DNA from: Paralichthys olivaceus
Taxonomy: Eukaryota; Chordata; Actinopteri; Pleuronectiformes; Paralichthyidae
DNA: 64,000 nucleotides
Assembly (NCBI RefSeq): GCF_024713975.1
Contig: NC_091096.1
Coordinates: 22,628,458-22,692,457, forward strand
Direction of reading: 5' to 3'
Translations under genes and position numbers: made by a program
In this document: one piece after another, positions 38,725-51,400 of the stretch
How the letters are laid out: each line of letters starts with the position of its first letter
Position numbering within the stretch: position 1 is the first letter of the stretch
Notes under the pieces: generated by a model
Databases searched by the model: none
What the model was told of the DNA's origin: nothing
What the model saw: the letters and a program-made list of their open reading frames with translations, nothing else

Positions 38725-39604
38725 TCCACTTTTGATCCGGCCAGCCTGGATGGTAGGACAAGAAAGTTGAAAGTCCATTGGGAAAAAAAGGAAATCAGAA
38801 AGATTTCGATGTTCCTATAGGTCAATGGAGATAAAGCTGCTTGAGCCAGTCCATTTCCCACCTCAACAACCAAAGAATATTCTAGGTAGTATTTTATCTT
38901 CCATTCTGTTGACTTGTGACTTTAATGTGTCACAAGGTGCCTTTGATCTTAATATTATTTCAGGTGATGCCATTCTATAATAATCAAGAAAATGGTTTCA
39001 TCTTTGATCTTTGACCTTTTAACAGTGTGTCATGTCATATCTCATGATGGCTATAATGTACTTTGATTCTGGTATATATATAATACAATCAAAATTATGA
39101 TAATGGGATCAAAACATAGAAATCAAGAAAATAAATGATAATAAAGGTTAATTTATTTATCAATTATTAGTAGAAATATAAATATACAATATATACAACA
39201 CCATAGGACAGGCAGCAACCGCAGTTCTACTTCTTCTCCCTGAGCAGCAGTTTGAGGTTCACATGTCAAAGTGAATGTACGGTATGTGCACACAGAAGGT
39301 ACTAACTACCCTTTGAAGATTGCATTTGCAACAAGTGGTGGTTTAAGGAAGGGGGGGCTTTTTACAATGAGGCCATGGCTCTGTGTCCATCTGTTGGTTT
39401 TTCATCACTTTGCTTCAGATTGAAATACTGCAACAACTTCTTGTGGGTTGCCACAGAATTTTATAGAGATATTCACCTCCAGATCTCCACATGGTAATAA
39501 GGACGTCGTTGATGTGCGATAATGTCTGCAACCATCATCAGTTCTTTCAAATTTGTCCATTACTTTTGTCAAACTGTAAATGGTCTGTATAGTATATTAT
39601 CTAG

Positions 39605-39836
39605 TCTTGATAACCACCAAAAGCACTTTACAGTTTATCCATTTACCAATTCAAACACACATTTATACAGTGTGTCTATGTGCTGCACTTTCTCTATCAT
39701 ACAACAGTCAAACGCAGGTGTCAGGGATTCAGCATCTTGCCCATGGACACTTTGGCAGTCAGAACAGGGGAGACTGGGATGGAACCGCTAACCTTCTGAT
39801 TAATGGAAGACCCACTATACGTCTTGAGCCACAACT
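39605..39836 (-). mobile_element. tRNA-derived SINE fragment, reverse orientation
   Basis: On the minus strand the head reads ttgtggctcaagacgtatag, with a B-box-like ggttccatccc (complement of 39776-39786). The body carries cttgcccatggacactttgg and agcactttacag on plus, both common fish SINE phrases. It is decayed, with a mutated B box. Confidence 0.65.
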
Positions 39837-39839
39837 ACC

Positions 39840-42800
39840 TTGTATAATCCCCAAAATCCATATCAGTCGGGCTATAATTTTTACAAAATTTGATTTACTT
39901 TACTCATTGCATATAATGTTATACTATATCATTTGTAGCATCACTGAGTGAAGCCATTTAGTTGAGACATAAAGAAATATAATTAACAGCACATGATTGG
40001 TAGTGCTTTTTAAAGCGTTTTGTCAAAATTAATATGTGATATTACAGATTTGTCAGTATCTACTCATTTGTATTTTATAATTATTGACAAAATGACACAG
40101 GCCAGTTTTGATTTGCAAAATACTGAATGTGTGCATCCATACATAATGTAACTTTAGTGTCATTCACAGACGAATGAAGACAGAGGGAAGCACAAACTCT
40201 AGACACTTGAGTAATTGAACTGGTTAGTTTAGTTTTCCATAAAGCCCAGAGACATGAGTGACCCTGGCTCTGTCCTATGTCCCAAATCGAGTTGTAGTTT
40301 TACCATATGTCTGTTTTTGAGGGCAATTATAGATCTGAACTCTTGTCAGTAAACCTGTAAGAGATTCCATATTCAATTTTATAATGTTTAAATGTAACAC
40401 ATGTGTAAAAAAGTTACAGATGTAATAAAAATGTTATGTTCAGTGATGAATGAACTGAATGACTGAAGTCATAATAATGAAGCTATTTTGTTTGTTTTAC
40501 TGATTTATTTAATCTTTAAGTTTCATTCTTTACTTCTTTTGATTGTTTTACTTTTATCTGTGCCATCTGATACATAAGATAGTACATTACATAGGACAAA
40601 TGTGCAATTCTTAATGTTACATTTTGTATGTTTTCTCATATGAACAGATGTGTTGTGCAAGTTTAAATGCTGAATATACAATAAAAACACCATTCTGAAT
40701 GTAAAATAAATGCCGCACTGTTTTTCCATATCACAACTAATCCCCACTACTTGCACTATTTTTAATGAAAATGTAATTTTGCATATTACTGTCCTCTAAA
40801 CATTATGTGTATAACATTTCCCAATTATATCATATTATATAATTTCACCTATATATATCTTATTTTGAAAATTCGCCCATTTATACTTTATATATTCATA
40901 TGTTATTGTACTTCTATTGTGAATGTATATGCCTACATATTTATTTATACATATATCTTTATGTTGCTATACTATATATAATATTGTGCTATTTAAGTGA
41001 ATAAAATATAATCACTAGAATATATATATATATAAACACACACACACATTTATAGCACATATCATTTTGTATCTGTATTCATTATGTATACCATAACTGC
41101 TTATATACTAATAATATATGCATATATATGGATACACCTATTTCAGTATCTCCTTATACGAATGCACAATGCAGTATATTTTCTCGAGCGATCATTCTGT
41201 CAACTGCACTTTACTAAATGAAATTTCTCTACATACATTTCCATCCTTAATAAAAGGTGTATATTATATACATCTTCCCTGCTTTTATTTAATTAAAAAA
41301 AATGTTTTTTCTATTGCCTGCCTCATTTAGACTATATGCTGCTGTAAAAGGTAAATTTCTTCACCGTGGGATAAATAAAGTGTCATCTTATCCTTAAAAA
41401 AATGTTAAAATACATTTTTGGGTAGTGGATTGTGGAAAAAATCAGTTGTCTAACAGTTAGAGGAAAGAAACTTCTCTAGATGCTGTGGTGTGTCCTGTCA
41501 TTTAGCATCCAACCACACTACTTTTTTTACAGATTAAATAAACAAAATGTAATGCGTCCATTAGTGAGTCTGATGCTAGTTGGCAGAGTTTCCTCCTTCT
41601 GGAAGCCTCCAAGCTGTCTGCAAGACTGCCAACAGGTTTATTTCCTTCAGATGATACATCAGTCAAATTAAATACTGTGTTGTACTCAGCTTTGTCCATA
41701 ATTGTAAATCAATACAGTTAAAGAGCAATTTAACACTGGCTGAAAACCTTGTCTTTGCTGTCCTGCAGGGATTTAACTTGGCTTCTTCCTGTAGTGTTCA
41801 CTGCAGGACACTGTAAGCACTTTAAAGACTGGTGATAGGTATTTCTTAGTGCAACCCAGCCCCCTTTATTTCAACTATGTATATATACATTTATGTATGT
41901 GCATTTGTGTATTTGTAGGTATATGAATATGCAAATATGTATATGAATACGTGTGCTCATGTACTGGTTGGCTTACATTTGTGAAGCACCCTATGTTTAT
42001 TATCTTTTCATTCTACCCATTTTTTAAGCATTACATGTTGTTTTCTGGTTTTGCCTTGTCTTTTGAATGACCCATTCCAGGTCTAGCTAAGTTGTTTGGG
42101 GTGGGCATGTCCGATTTCATGTTCTGTATGTTTACTAGTTTATGTTAAAGAAAATGAAGTCGCAAAGTTCTACCATTCACGCAATATGGGAAATGCTTCA
42201 ATAATAATACATATGGCAAGATTACTTTAAAAAGATGTGTAACTCCAAGTCCTTGCTCCTATCCTCTCTCTGTGTGCTGGACTCTGATGGACTGATCCTG
42301 TCCTTGGCAACGCATGGAAAGTTATGACTTAGCATGGACTCATGTGTCAGAGGGCATATTTAAACAGAATTCAAGGGTTCGATCAACCCTGCAGCTCTGC
42401 ACGCCTCTGGCCGGAGCATTGACTTGTCCTTGATTTGGCCCACGCTGCTGCTGTGTTGGTGTTGAGCTCTGCTGTCAGCATTTTCTGTTGTTGTGGAGGT
42501 TCATACATAATTGAACCTCTCCCCTCTTCCTCCTCCGCTGCCCTCTTGAGCCTCCTCCAGATAAAGCAATAAATACTCAACCTCAGCATTTAACAAGCAC
42601 CCTTCCCCTTTTTCTGTATCTGGGAGTCCACAAGGAAATAATTACACTTCCACCTGTAAGTGAGTTAAATCCAGAGTTACAGGCAAACGCTGTCATCAGT
42701 GACCTCGCTGACATTTTGAGTGGACACTTGATTGCTGCAGTAGTCCTGATGGATTCACATATTGTATGATATAATAATTGCTTTCAGTTTGAATAAAGAG

Positions 42801-42950
42801 GAATGGACTTGGTGTGGTAAAGGTTGGCACAGCTGCTTTCTGTCAGCTCTTTTCATTCATTGTTTCCTCCTGTCTTGTCCTTCCCCTCTCTGCCCAACCA
42901 TCCTTCTTTATCTCTGTGTTTCTCTCCCCCCCCTCTCTCTCCTTGCAAAT
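39840..42950. other. AT-rich intergenic, no gene recognised
   Basis: Very AT-rich with many tatata runs (for example 40840-41110), a short CA run at 41036-41048 and an isolated GC-richer stretch at 42390-42600. No coding sequence was recognised. Confidence 0.5.
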
Positions 42951-42981
42951 CCATTGCTATATATAGACTTCTGCATTGCAG

Positions 42982-43125
42982 ATGTCCCAGAGCCCTGCAG
43001 TTCTGGAGGAGCTGCTGAAGAGTCCCAGCCAAAATTTTGTCTGCCTGACACACACATGCATACACACTGAGCCCAGGCGAGCAGAGACAGTAGATGAACC
43101 GTGCACCTCAGGGTGGGACGGTTGA
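42982..43125 (+). other. Small open frame (47 codons) behind a TATA-like element
   Basis: The ATG at 42982 opens MSQSPAVLEELLKSPSQNF and runs to a TGA at 43123. A tatatatag element lies at 42958-42966, and ctgcattgcag directly before the ATG also looks like a splice acceptor. No homologue is recognised. It may be a chance frame. Confidence 0.2.
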
Positions 43126-44321
43126 GGCATGACAGCCCTGTACACAGTAGTGTTGTTCATGTGCAGCACGACTGAGGAAAGTCCACAACATCACACTGCG
43201 GCAAGGGTGAAGTGCCCCCCACAGAGTTAAAACTACTGCAGTCATGTTTGGTTGGATTCTTTTCCCCTCTCTGCTTACATTCCAGAACTGCTGGGTTATG
43301 ATTCATTTTTTTAGAAGCTTCAAATGCTTTAGAACCTCAAGAATCAATGGTCAATGATCACCACTTCTAAAACAGCATCAATCACACTGTATGTTTTTCC
43401 CAAAACATGTTTGTTTTCCAGTGCAAATTATGGAAAAATAATTGTAACTAATTATTTGGATGTCAGCTTTGGACAAACCTTAACAGTTCTCAAATAAATT
43501 AGAATCAAAAAATATTTTATAATTTATAGATGATTTGTGGACAATCGGTATAAATACAGCAAGCTATTTATTAATAATCAGAAAACCTATAGAAAAGAAA
43601 AACATTATCGAGGATTTATTATGTGTAACAGCATCAGTTTAGTTGTTTTAAATCACAGGGGGACAGAAAAAAATCGTACTTGTCCTAAAAATGAAAGCAA
43701 TCAAATTAGGGACAATTTGGACAACCAAAGAAAATTCAAGTTTAAAAAGTATTTGAAGTGAGACTGTAATGATGGCTGAGATGATAAAATGCATTAACAC
43801 AAGAACATATAAAAAGACAAACAGGATTGAAAATAGCAGATTAAGAAAAGCCAGGCATGTCTTATGACAAGACACAGATGAAATAAGGTGACAGATGCAG
43901 AGTACAGAATATTGACAGATTTAGTTATACTAGTCCCACCAACATGGTAAGTTTATCTGTTCACCACAGTTATGAAAGAGTAAGAGAGTAAGAATTCACC
44001 AGCTTGGTTCATTACAGGTAACAATGGCAACACGTTTTTGAAAAATTCTGAAAAAGCCAAGAAAATTTAAAGATTAATCAGATTCTATGTTATTGTGTCT
44101 GTGGTTAAACTACTTCACCTGATGTTCTGCCTTGTTAATACCATTCATCACTGACTGAAAGTGAACACCCCACAGCACAGTGGTGTCAGGTCCCATTGAA
44201 CTGTTGTACTGTATGTAGGCTGCGCTGCTACTCTCCCTTTTTTTCCTTCTGCTGCAACAGTGGTAGGGCATTAAGTATTTATACTGGCTTCTGTCAGGCC
44301 ACACAACTGACACACACACAC

Positions 44322-44359
<38 letters not shown>

Positions 44360-45290
44360 AAAGTGATCTTTTGCTGCCACTTGGTGTTAAAGGTGCAAAT
44401 TACAGATTTAATCGCAAGAGACCACCAAGCCAGAAGCTTGACTGATTGCACAAAGATGTTTGTGTAATTATGTATAAAGAGATGTTGAAATTGAAAAAGA
44501 CATATGTATGCATATATAGACTGTGTATTGTATAAAAATGAATATGAATATGATATGCTTAAAATGCTATGTGTTATATATGTATAAATAGGCAACATTT
44601 TCCGTAATATTACTAAAATAACATGAGTGCAGAGTATAATGTATGATAAATGTATGTATAAAGTAAAATAAAATAAAAAAATCTAAATGGATTGTTTTGT
44701 TGAACATTTATAAACTAATAATATGATTCATTGGAGCTGATGTTATTTAATTGTAATCCAGTAATTATTAACACATTTATTTACATTATATTAATTTTTT
44801 GTTCAATTTATTTCGAATGCTCTTAAAAGATTAAAAAAATAACATTTGCGGGAAAATATCACAAAATAAACATCAGGAACATAGGAAGTAGAAAAAAACA
44901 TAAATACAACATTAATATTCAGTAACATAGATTAACATTTATATTATATTACAGTACAAAAGAAATAGGATACACATAGTCACACCTGATTGTGCATTCT
45001 TTTTTAATAGTTTTCTATTGCACAATATTTGTATTGCTCTCACCTCCCATGACATCAGAGGTGTAACAGGAAGATCAAGTTACCCAGATTACAGGCAATT
45101 ACAACTGTACAACTATACCTTTGGAACAAAAGCACGCACACGGCACTTGCTACGTGATAATGTTTTATTAATGTCTCAATTTTACTGGAAACTAGTAAGA
45201 TATACATTCATACAGGGACTGCATTTACGATTACACCGAGTTTATTTTGAAAAGCGGAAGTTATCTACATCCTGCACTCCTCGTCAGGGA
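43126..45290. other. Intergenic, no gene recognised
   Basis: AT-rich with a GA array at 44322-44357. Open frames such as 44110-44598 (minus) are low-complexity or unrecognised. GC content rises from 45240 toward the cds2 start. Confidence 0.5.
44322..44357. repeat. (GA)n microsatellite
   Basis: About 17 GA units preceded by a short CA run. Confidence 0.95.
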
Positions 45291-45423
45291 CATCGATTGA
45301 ATTCGAGTGAGCAGTGTCTTCGTACAAACACATCCAGCTCGAGCTGCAGCAGCGGGCCTGTCCTCGGGAGAAGTGTGTGTCAGTGTCGGACCCTCAGGAC
45401 CCTCGCCGTGGTCGTTAGCTGCT

Positions 45424-45433
45424 AACATGGCGG
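45424..45433 (+). promoter_or_regulatory. cds2: YY1-like element overlapping the cds2 start codon
   Basis: aacatggcgg matches the YY1-type consensus (aanatggcgg) often found just downstream of start sites of housekeeping genes. Here its ATG is the cds2 initiator. The surrounding 45240-45640 is GC-richer than the flanks, in keeping with a TATA-less CpG promoter. Confidence 0.5.
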
Positions 45434-48400
45434 AGCTGAGGCACCGAGGAGCCAGAGACAACGAGCCGCAGCTCTCAGAGGACAAGGTAGGATGCTAACG
45501 CTAGCTAGCTATCCCACTGTTAGTGCAGCGTGTTACGTCAGCTGGACAGAGTCGTGTCTCTGTCCACTAAACACGGGTTTCTTGATTCATACAGCACAAT
45601 GTAACATGACAAGCGTTCGTATACATCGAAGCGCGCTGTACTAATCCTCCGTCTATTTACTGGCGTCCTGGACGTGATTATCTGATGCTACTCTGTCCCC
45701 TGGGCGTGCTCCTGTCGTGAAGACATCCAGCAAACCAAACGACAAAAGTGCAAATTGTATCACATTCCTCCATTTTGTCTTTATCAGGTATATGCCGAAA
45801 TATTGAATGACTCTTCGTGTGTGTTACACAGACTGAAGTGATGTTTGAAACGGCTCCTTGATTTGCTGCCAAGCGAAGAAACAGTAAATTGTGAAATATT
45901 TGACAAATGGTTGGTTTGAGGTTTGCAGACATCCACATACTGCTGACCACTGACATTGTTGTTTAGCTGTGTTTTCACTGTTGGCTATTGACAACGGTTT
46001 GGGCTTGTTTACTGTAGCTTTGCTGTACAGAGATCAGACCTGATTGTGTATCACCAGTGGTTTGCCTTCAGACACACTGATGTCTGACCAGCTTGAAGGG
46101 AAACAACTGTCCTGTCTGTGTTGACAACAAGGTGTTCAGGGTAGTTTTCAACGAGAGGTCTGTGGGGACGCTGTGATGGATGTGGGTGACTTTCTAGGAC
46201 AAGATATCATGATTACAGAAAAAGGAATACCTGAAATGAAATGGGAAACTAAATGAGGCTTTAGCTACAACTCAGCAACATAGTTCACAGAGGAATGGTT
46301 AGTATACAAGTGGAACTCACTTAGCACCTTTTCCTGATGTGCTTTCATTTCCTGTTACACTACTGCCTGAAGTTGCTTTTGTGGTTCTAAAGTTGAGTTG
46401 TTGTTAGTTTATGCTGTCAGTTTATTGTCCTATAAGATGATGTAGAGTTTCAAAAAAATTGTAAACAAGCTATTGACTCAAAGGAAATGAGGATGTAAAT
46501 AGTTTGGATGGGGTTCTTTTTATAGTGATTTATAAATAGGAGTAGAGTGACATTCAGTTATACTTAGATTAAATTACATGACTATTTATCAAGTCTCAAA
46601 ATTCATATTCATTATTTGTAAGTGTTCCGGACGCCCTAGAAAATGAGATGGTACATATCAAGGGGTTAATCCTTTGACAATACATTTCTGAATACGGTTC
46701 TGTTTATCGTGTTCCTTCAGCTGCTACTGGGAAGGATCATTCTTAATGACCAACTGAATACACACATGATCTTTTAGCTATTCAAAACAGTTGCTCCAAA
46801 ATATTTCCATCAGATGAGAAACTCGAGGACAAACCTCATCGCTCCCGTTATTTATTTGTTTGTTAGAGAGCGGCACACCTCAGACTAAAAGCTTTGTAAT
46901 CTCAGTAAAGATGGGCCATAGAGCGTACTTGTGTTCATCCTTTCACACCTAACAGATCCTCTGATTTCTAATAAATTGGAGATAGACAAAGCAGAGACAC
47001 TCCGGGTCGCCGCTGGTATACAGGAAAGCATGAAAGGGATTGTGTATGTGAAACAAGCCCCTATTTTTAGCTCAAGCATCCTGAATGACGGATATTGTCT
47101 CCATAGAAACCAGCAGGCGGAGAATGCATCAGTGTGTGTGCATTCTTGTGCAAGCCCCTGCAGTCAGTGGGTTTTGACAGTTACTGACATTGTTTCTAGT
47201 CTCTAGGAAAGTGTGCATGACTTTTCCTTTAAAATGACTTAATCCAGAGAGATGGGGAGGTCAGTTTGGGAATCAATGATTTATTTAGGAATGCTAACTA
47301 AGTTGAACACACATTGATCGTTCAAAAAGACTAAATTTGATCCACAACTTTGTCTTTCTAAAAAGACAAAGAGTATCACTTGGTTTCTCTTTGCCGTAAG
47401 AAACTCTTTTTCACTGGAGCAACCTACCCCTCCATAAAACGATGTGTTGTAGAGAAAAAAAATCCACACGTTATCTCCAGATGAATCAATCGGCCACAGT
47501 GCATTGAATGCACTCTACCTGGTGCCTTATTAACCCAGAGCATCAAGCATTTAATATGTGACTAAGTTAGCTTTCGGTTTTTGGTGATGTTTCTTGTTGG
47601 TTGCTGAGTTCTGATATGCAAACTGCAGTCTGCAGTAAGACGACAAGATAAAATAACGGGCTTGATTTTAATGCAACAAGCAACAAAGGTTTAATATTTA
47701 TTGAAAATATCCAACTTTAGTCATGTAGCAATGTCTAACTGTAAGCCTGTGTGTGAGACTGAGTGGGCGTCACAGAGGAGTGAGCCAAACACCCTCTGTG
47801 TGAAATGAGGAGAGAGCTGTGAGCCTAATTTGGTCACCAGCGGCAGAGAGGTCAGTGGGGAGTGTGAGGAGTGAAAGGACGGACTGACCTGAGGAGACTT
47901 CTCAGTTTTCACCAGAGAACCTGTAACTGTGTGTAGCTGCTGTCATGTGATTACATCCATCGTCTGATGTTTATGGGTGTGTTTTAAGCTGGCCTCCATT
48001 AGAGAACAGATGGCTCTGAAACATCAACAATATGGATGGAGACAGTTTGGCTCAGTGTTTAGCCTCCCACACAACCCTGCACCAGGAGTCCTGCTGCTGT
48101 TTGCGTAATGCTGTTTGCGCACCACTGATACCATGAATCTGAGGCTATTTTTTCCATGATAATTATCCATATTTGTATGAATATAAAAGTACAGAGTACA
48201 TATTTGTATTTTGAATAAGTGTTAATACAAGGACTCGGAACTAATACAATATTGACCCACAGGGCTGAAGAGACTTTATACATTATCTCATAGATTGTAC
48301 TGTATTGCGATATGCTGGCTAACTTTCCAGGTTGTTCACCACAACCCTTTAAGAAAAACTGTATAGATGATGAATAGGTGGATATATAGAGGAAATTTAT

Positions 48401-51400
48401 TATAAGTCAAAGAGTAATTTGTTATCATGCAATTCATTTAATTTATAGCATCACACAACTTTGATATATTCAGAGCTGATGATAACAGTTCAATTTGGGA
48501 AACATACATATTCTGATCAAATGATTGTTGTGTGATGATGTAGTTGCTCACACAGCATCTTGTATATCACATCATGATAGACTGTTGTCTTTTAACCAAC
48601 ATTGCATTTAAATGTTAAGTTATTTAAGCCTGCGTTGCTGCTTCTGTCTGTATTAATAACATTTTTTTTACTGCTGTAGTGAAACTGTTTGACTCAAAGA
48701 TTTAGTGACGGAGAGTTGGTGATGTGAAGTAAATTATTATAATTTTTTTTGTAGTAGTTTTTCATCCAGTGCAGGGGATCATTCTTTCTGTGGGGAACTG
48801 TTGTGTGTGTGCGTATGTTTCTGCTGCAAAGGGCAAAAATTACTTAGAGCCATCTAACCCAGATACAGTGTCATGTGATTTAGTTTGAGGCCATGGCATT
48901 CGTCATGTAAATACTGTTCACTTTTTATATTGTGAGTAAAGATTCTCACTCACTTTCCCTTTGTTGCACACATCATGTCCTGGGCTGTTTTTCTATTCTT
49001 AGTTAGCAGGTGTTTCACAGCTTCTCAAACTGAATTCAGGAGGAAATAAACTAAAATATAAATGTATATGAAATGATTCCAGATGATTTTTGTTTTTTTG
49101 CTGCAACATTTTATCTTTTATAAATATCAGCATCTAAATGTCTTTTATTTCTCCTCTGTCTGTCTGTCTGTGTGTGTGTGTCTGTCTGTGTGTCAGGGTT
49201 CAGACAGTGAGCTGAAGGTGGAAAAAGATGTGGTGTCAGACACTGAGACCAAGGTGGACCCAGGGGTCCCAGAGGTGCCTGTTCCTCCCGATGACACCCC
49301 AGAAGTTCTAAACAAGGCCCTGTCTGGACTCTCCTCAAGGTGCGATTACTGTTGTAGAGAAACCATATTGCTGAGTTCACAGTAATGAAAGTTGTCAGTA
49401 TGACACTAAGACTTAAAAGCTGAGCATTTAACATAAACATAAACAATAAATAAACACACTCATCACCCAAGTAACCTGCGTTTGGAATTCAGAGTATTTC
49501 TGTTCATCACTACATGTTCTAATGTAGAGCTGCTAAACTAAACAAGAGGTCCATCCTGGACTTCATCTCTGGACTGCTTCACATGCAGAGATGTCATGAT
49601 TCATACAGAGGAATCCCTCCACACACATAGTTCTCTGTGAACAGCTGATGTGAGTCCCTGAACTGTTTCACAGAGTCGTGTTTCTGGCAGTAACGTTGAT
49701 AATATCAGACTGGGGTTGTGCGATGACATAATTAAAGCTGCAGTCATATAAAATATATTCACATTGACAGGCCACTATCTACAGAGTACACATGAAGAAG
49801 CAGCACATCTTATGTGTGGGATAAAACACATCATGGTGTCCTGATGTATATGCAGAACAAACCTGATTTACTGTTTTAATGTACAGGTACCACCCTATCA
49901 GAATCTTGTATTTTTTAACCCTGTCCATGGTCAGTGTATAAGCTGGTTTATTTACACCACCTTTTTCATTTACATTTTCTCTTTACAGATTGATTATTAA
50001 ACCAGATGTTTGGTTTGATATGTTAACCTCTGTGTTTTATTCTTTTTTTGAGCTGACATGTTTGTGTGCTTCCTTCAGATGGAAGAACTGGTGGGTACGA
50101 GGCATCCTCACACTGGCCATGATCTCCTTTTTTTTCTTAATCATCTACCTGGGCCCCATGGTGCTTATGATGATTGTGAGTACAAACAACACATATGGTG
50201 CTGAGCAATCGCTTTGACGGCTCATAGTGACACAGTGTTTCTCTGTGCAGGTCCTCTGTGTTCAGATCAAGTGCTTCCAAGAAATCATTACCATCGGCTA
50301 CAGTGTCTACCACTCGTACCACCTGCCCTGGTTCAGGACGTTGAGCTGGTGAGGATGTCCACACAAACCCACACACAATCACACATTATACACAGGTTTC
50401 ATGAATTCAGCACATTTCCCTGTTTGCTTCCTTTTTATTGTTTCATCTCACGTTTTATTTTGTTGCAGACTTCCTGAGGTTTGTTTTTCTGACCTGTTTT
50501 GATATCTTGAGTAGACTGAAGATTATTAAACCAATGCAAAAATACTGTGAATCATTAGTTATGTTTGCAGACCTGCCAATCTGTGCATAACAGGTATGCA
50601 TCTCTTGATCAAAGTACTTGTTACGCAAAAAAGTAATTAGGTATGCAAAAATCTGGTGATGAAAGAACAAGAAAAACACTAATCATAGTGGTGGATTCTG
50701 TCCGCTTGTCTTAATACAAAAAAATATTGACAGGCGCAAATGATTGACACATGTGTAATGTCATTTCAAGATTTGCTTGGATAATTTTAGCAAAGGTAAA
50801 TTTGATTGTGAATTAAGTTAATGTTAGCCTGACTTTTATGTATTGGAAATCCAGCTTGCTTGTTCACCAGTCATTTGAGTGAGCAATTTCAGTTATATTG
50901 TCCTTGTATCATAAATGGTCAAACAGGACTTTACATAGTTTTCATAAAATACATGTTTGCACCCAAACCTGTAATTGTAGTGAATAAAGCACCCTGACTA
51001 CACACTGCTGAAACTCTTTGAGTTACAGGGAGAGATTACCATGCCCGTGTTTTCTGCACAGTCTGTTTATATCTATCATAAAAGATCTGCAGGTAATAAG
51101 TGAACAGTGAATGATTTTCACTGCAGAAATGTTTCTGTGTTGTCAAGACTAAATTAAAAGGGATAAACTCACAACACAACTGTCGATGCCAGCTACGTAT
51201 TCAGGTATACCCCCTGACTAAAAATAATGCTTATGTTGGAGAAATATGTTCAGAGGTAAAGATGTGTTAAGATAATTAATACATTTAAAAAAATAGGATG
51301 GTAATAATATAAGCAATAAATATGCAAACATGACGATGGATTATTTTGCGATATGGTGATATCCTAAGACTTTCTGTGAGGTTGGCAGGTCTGCTTTTTT

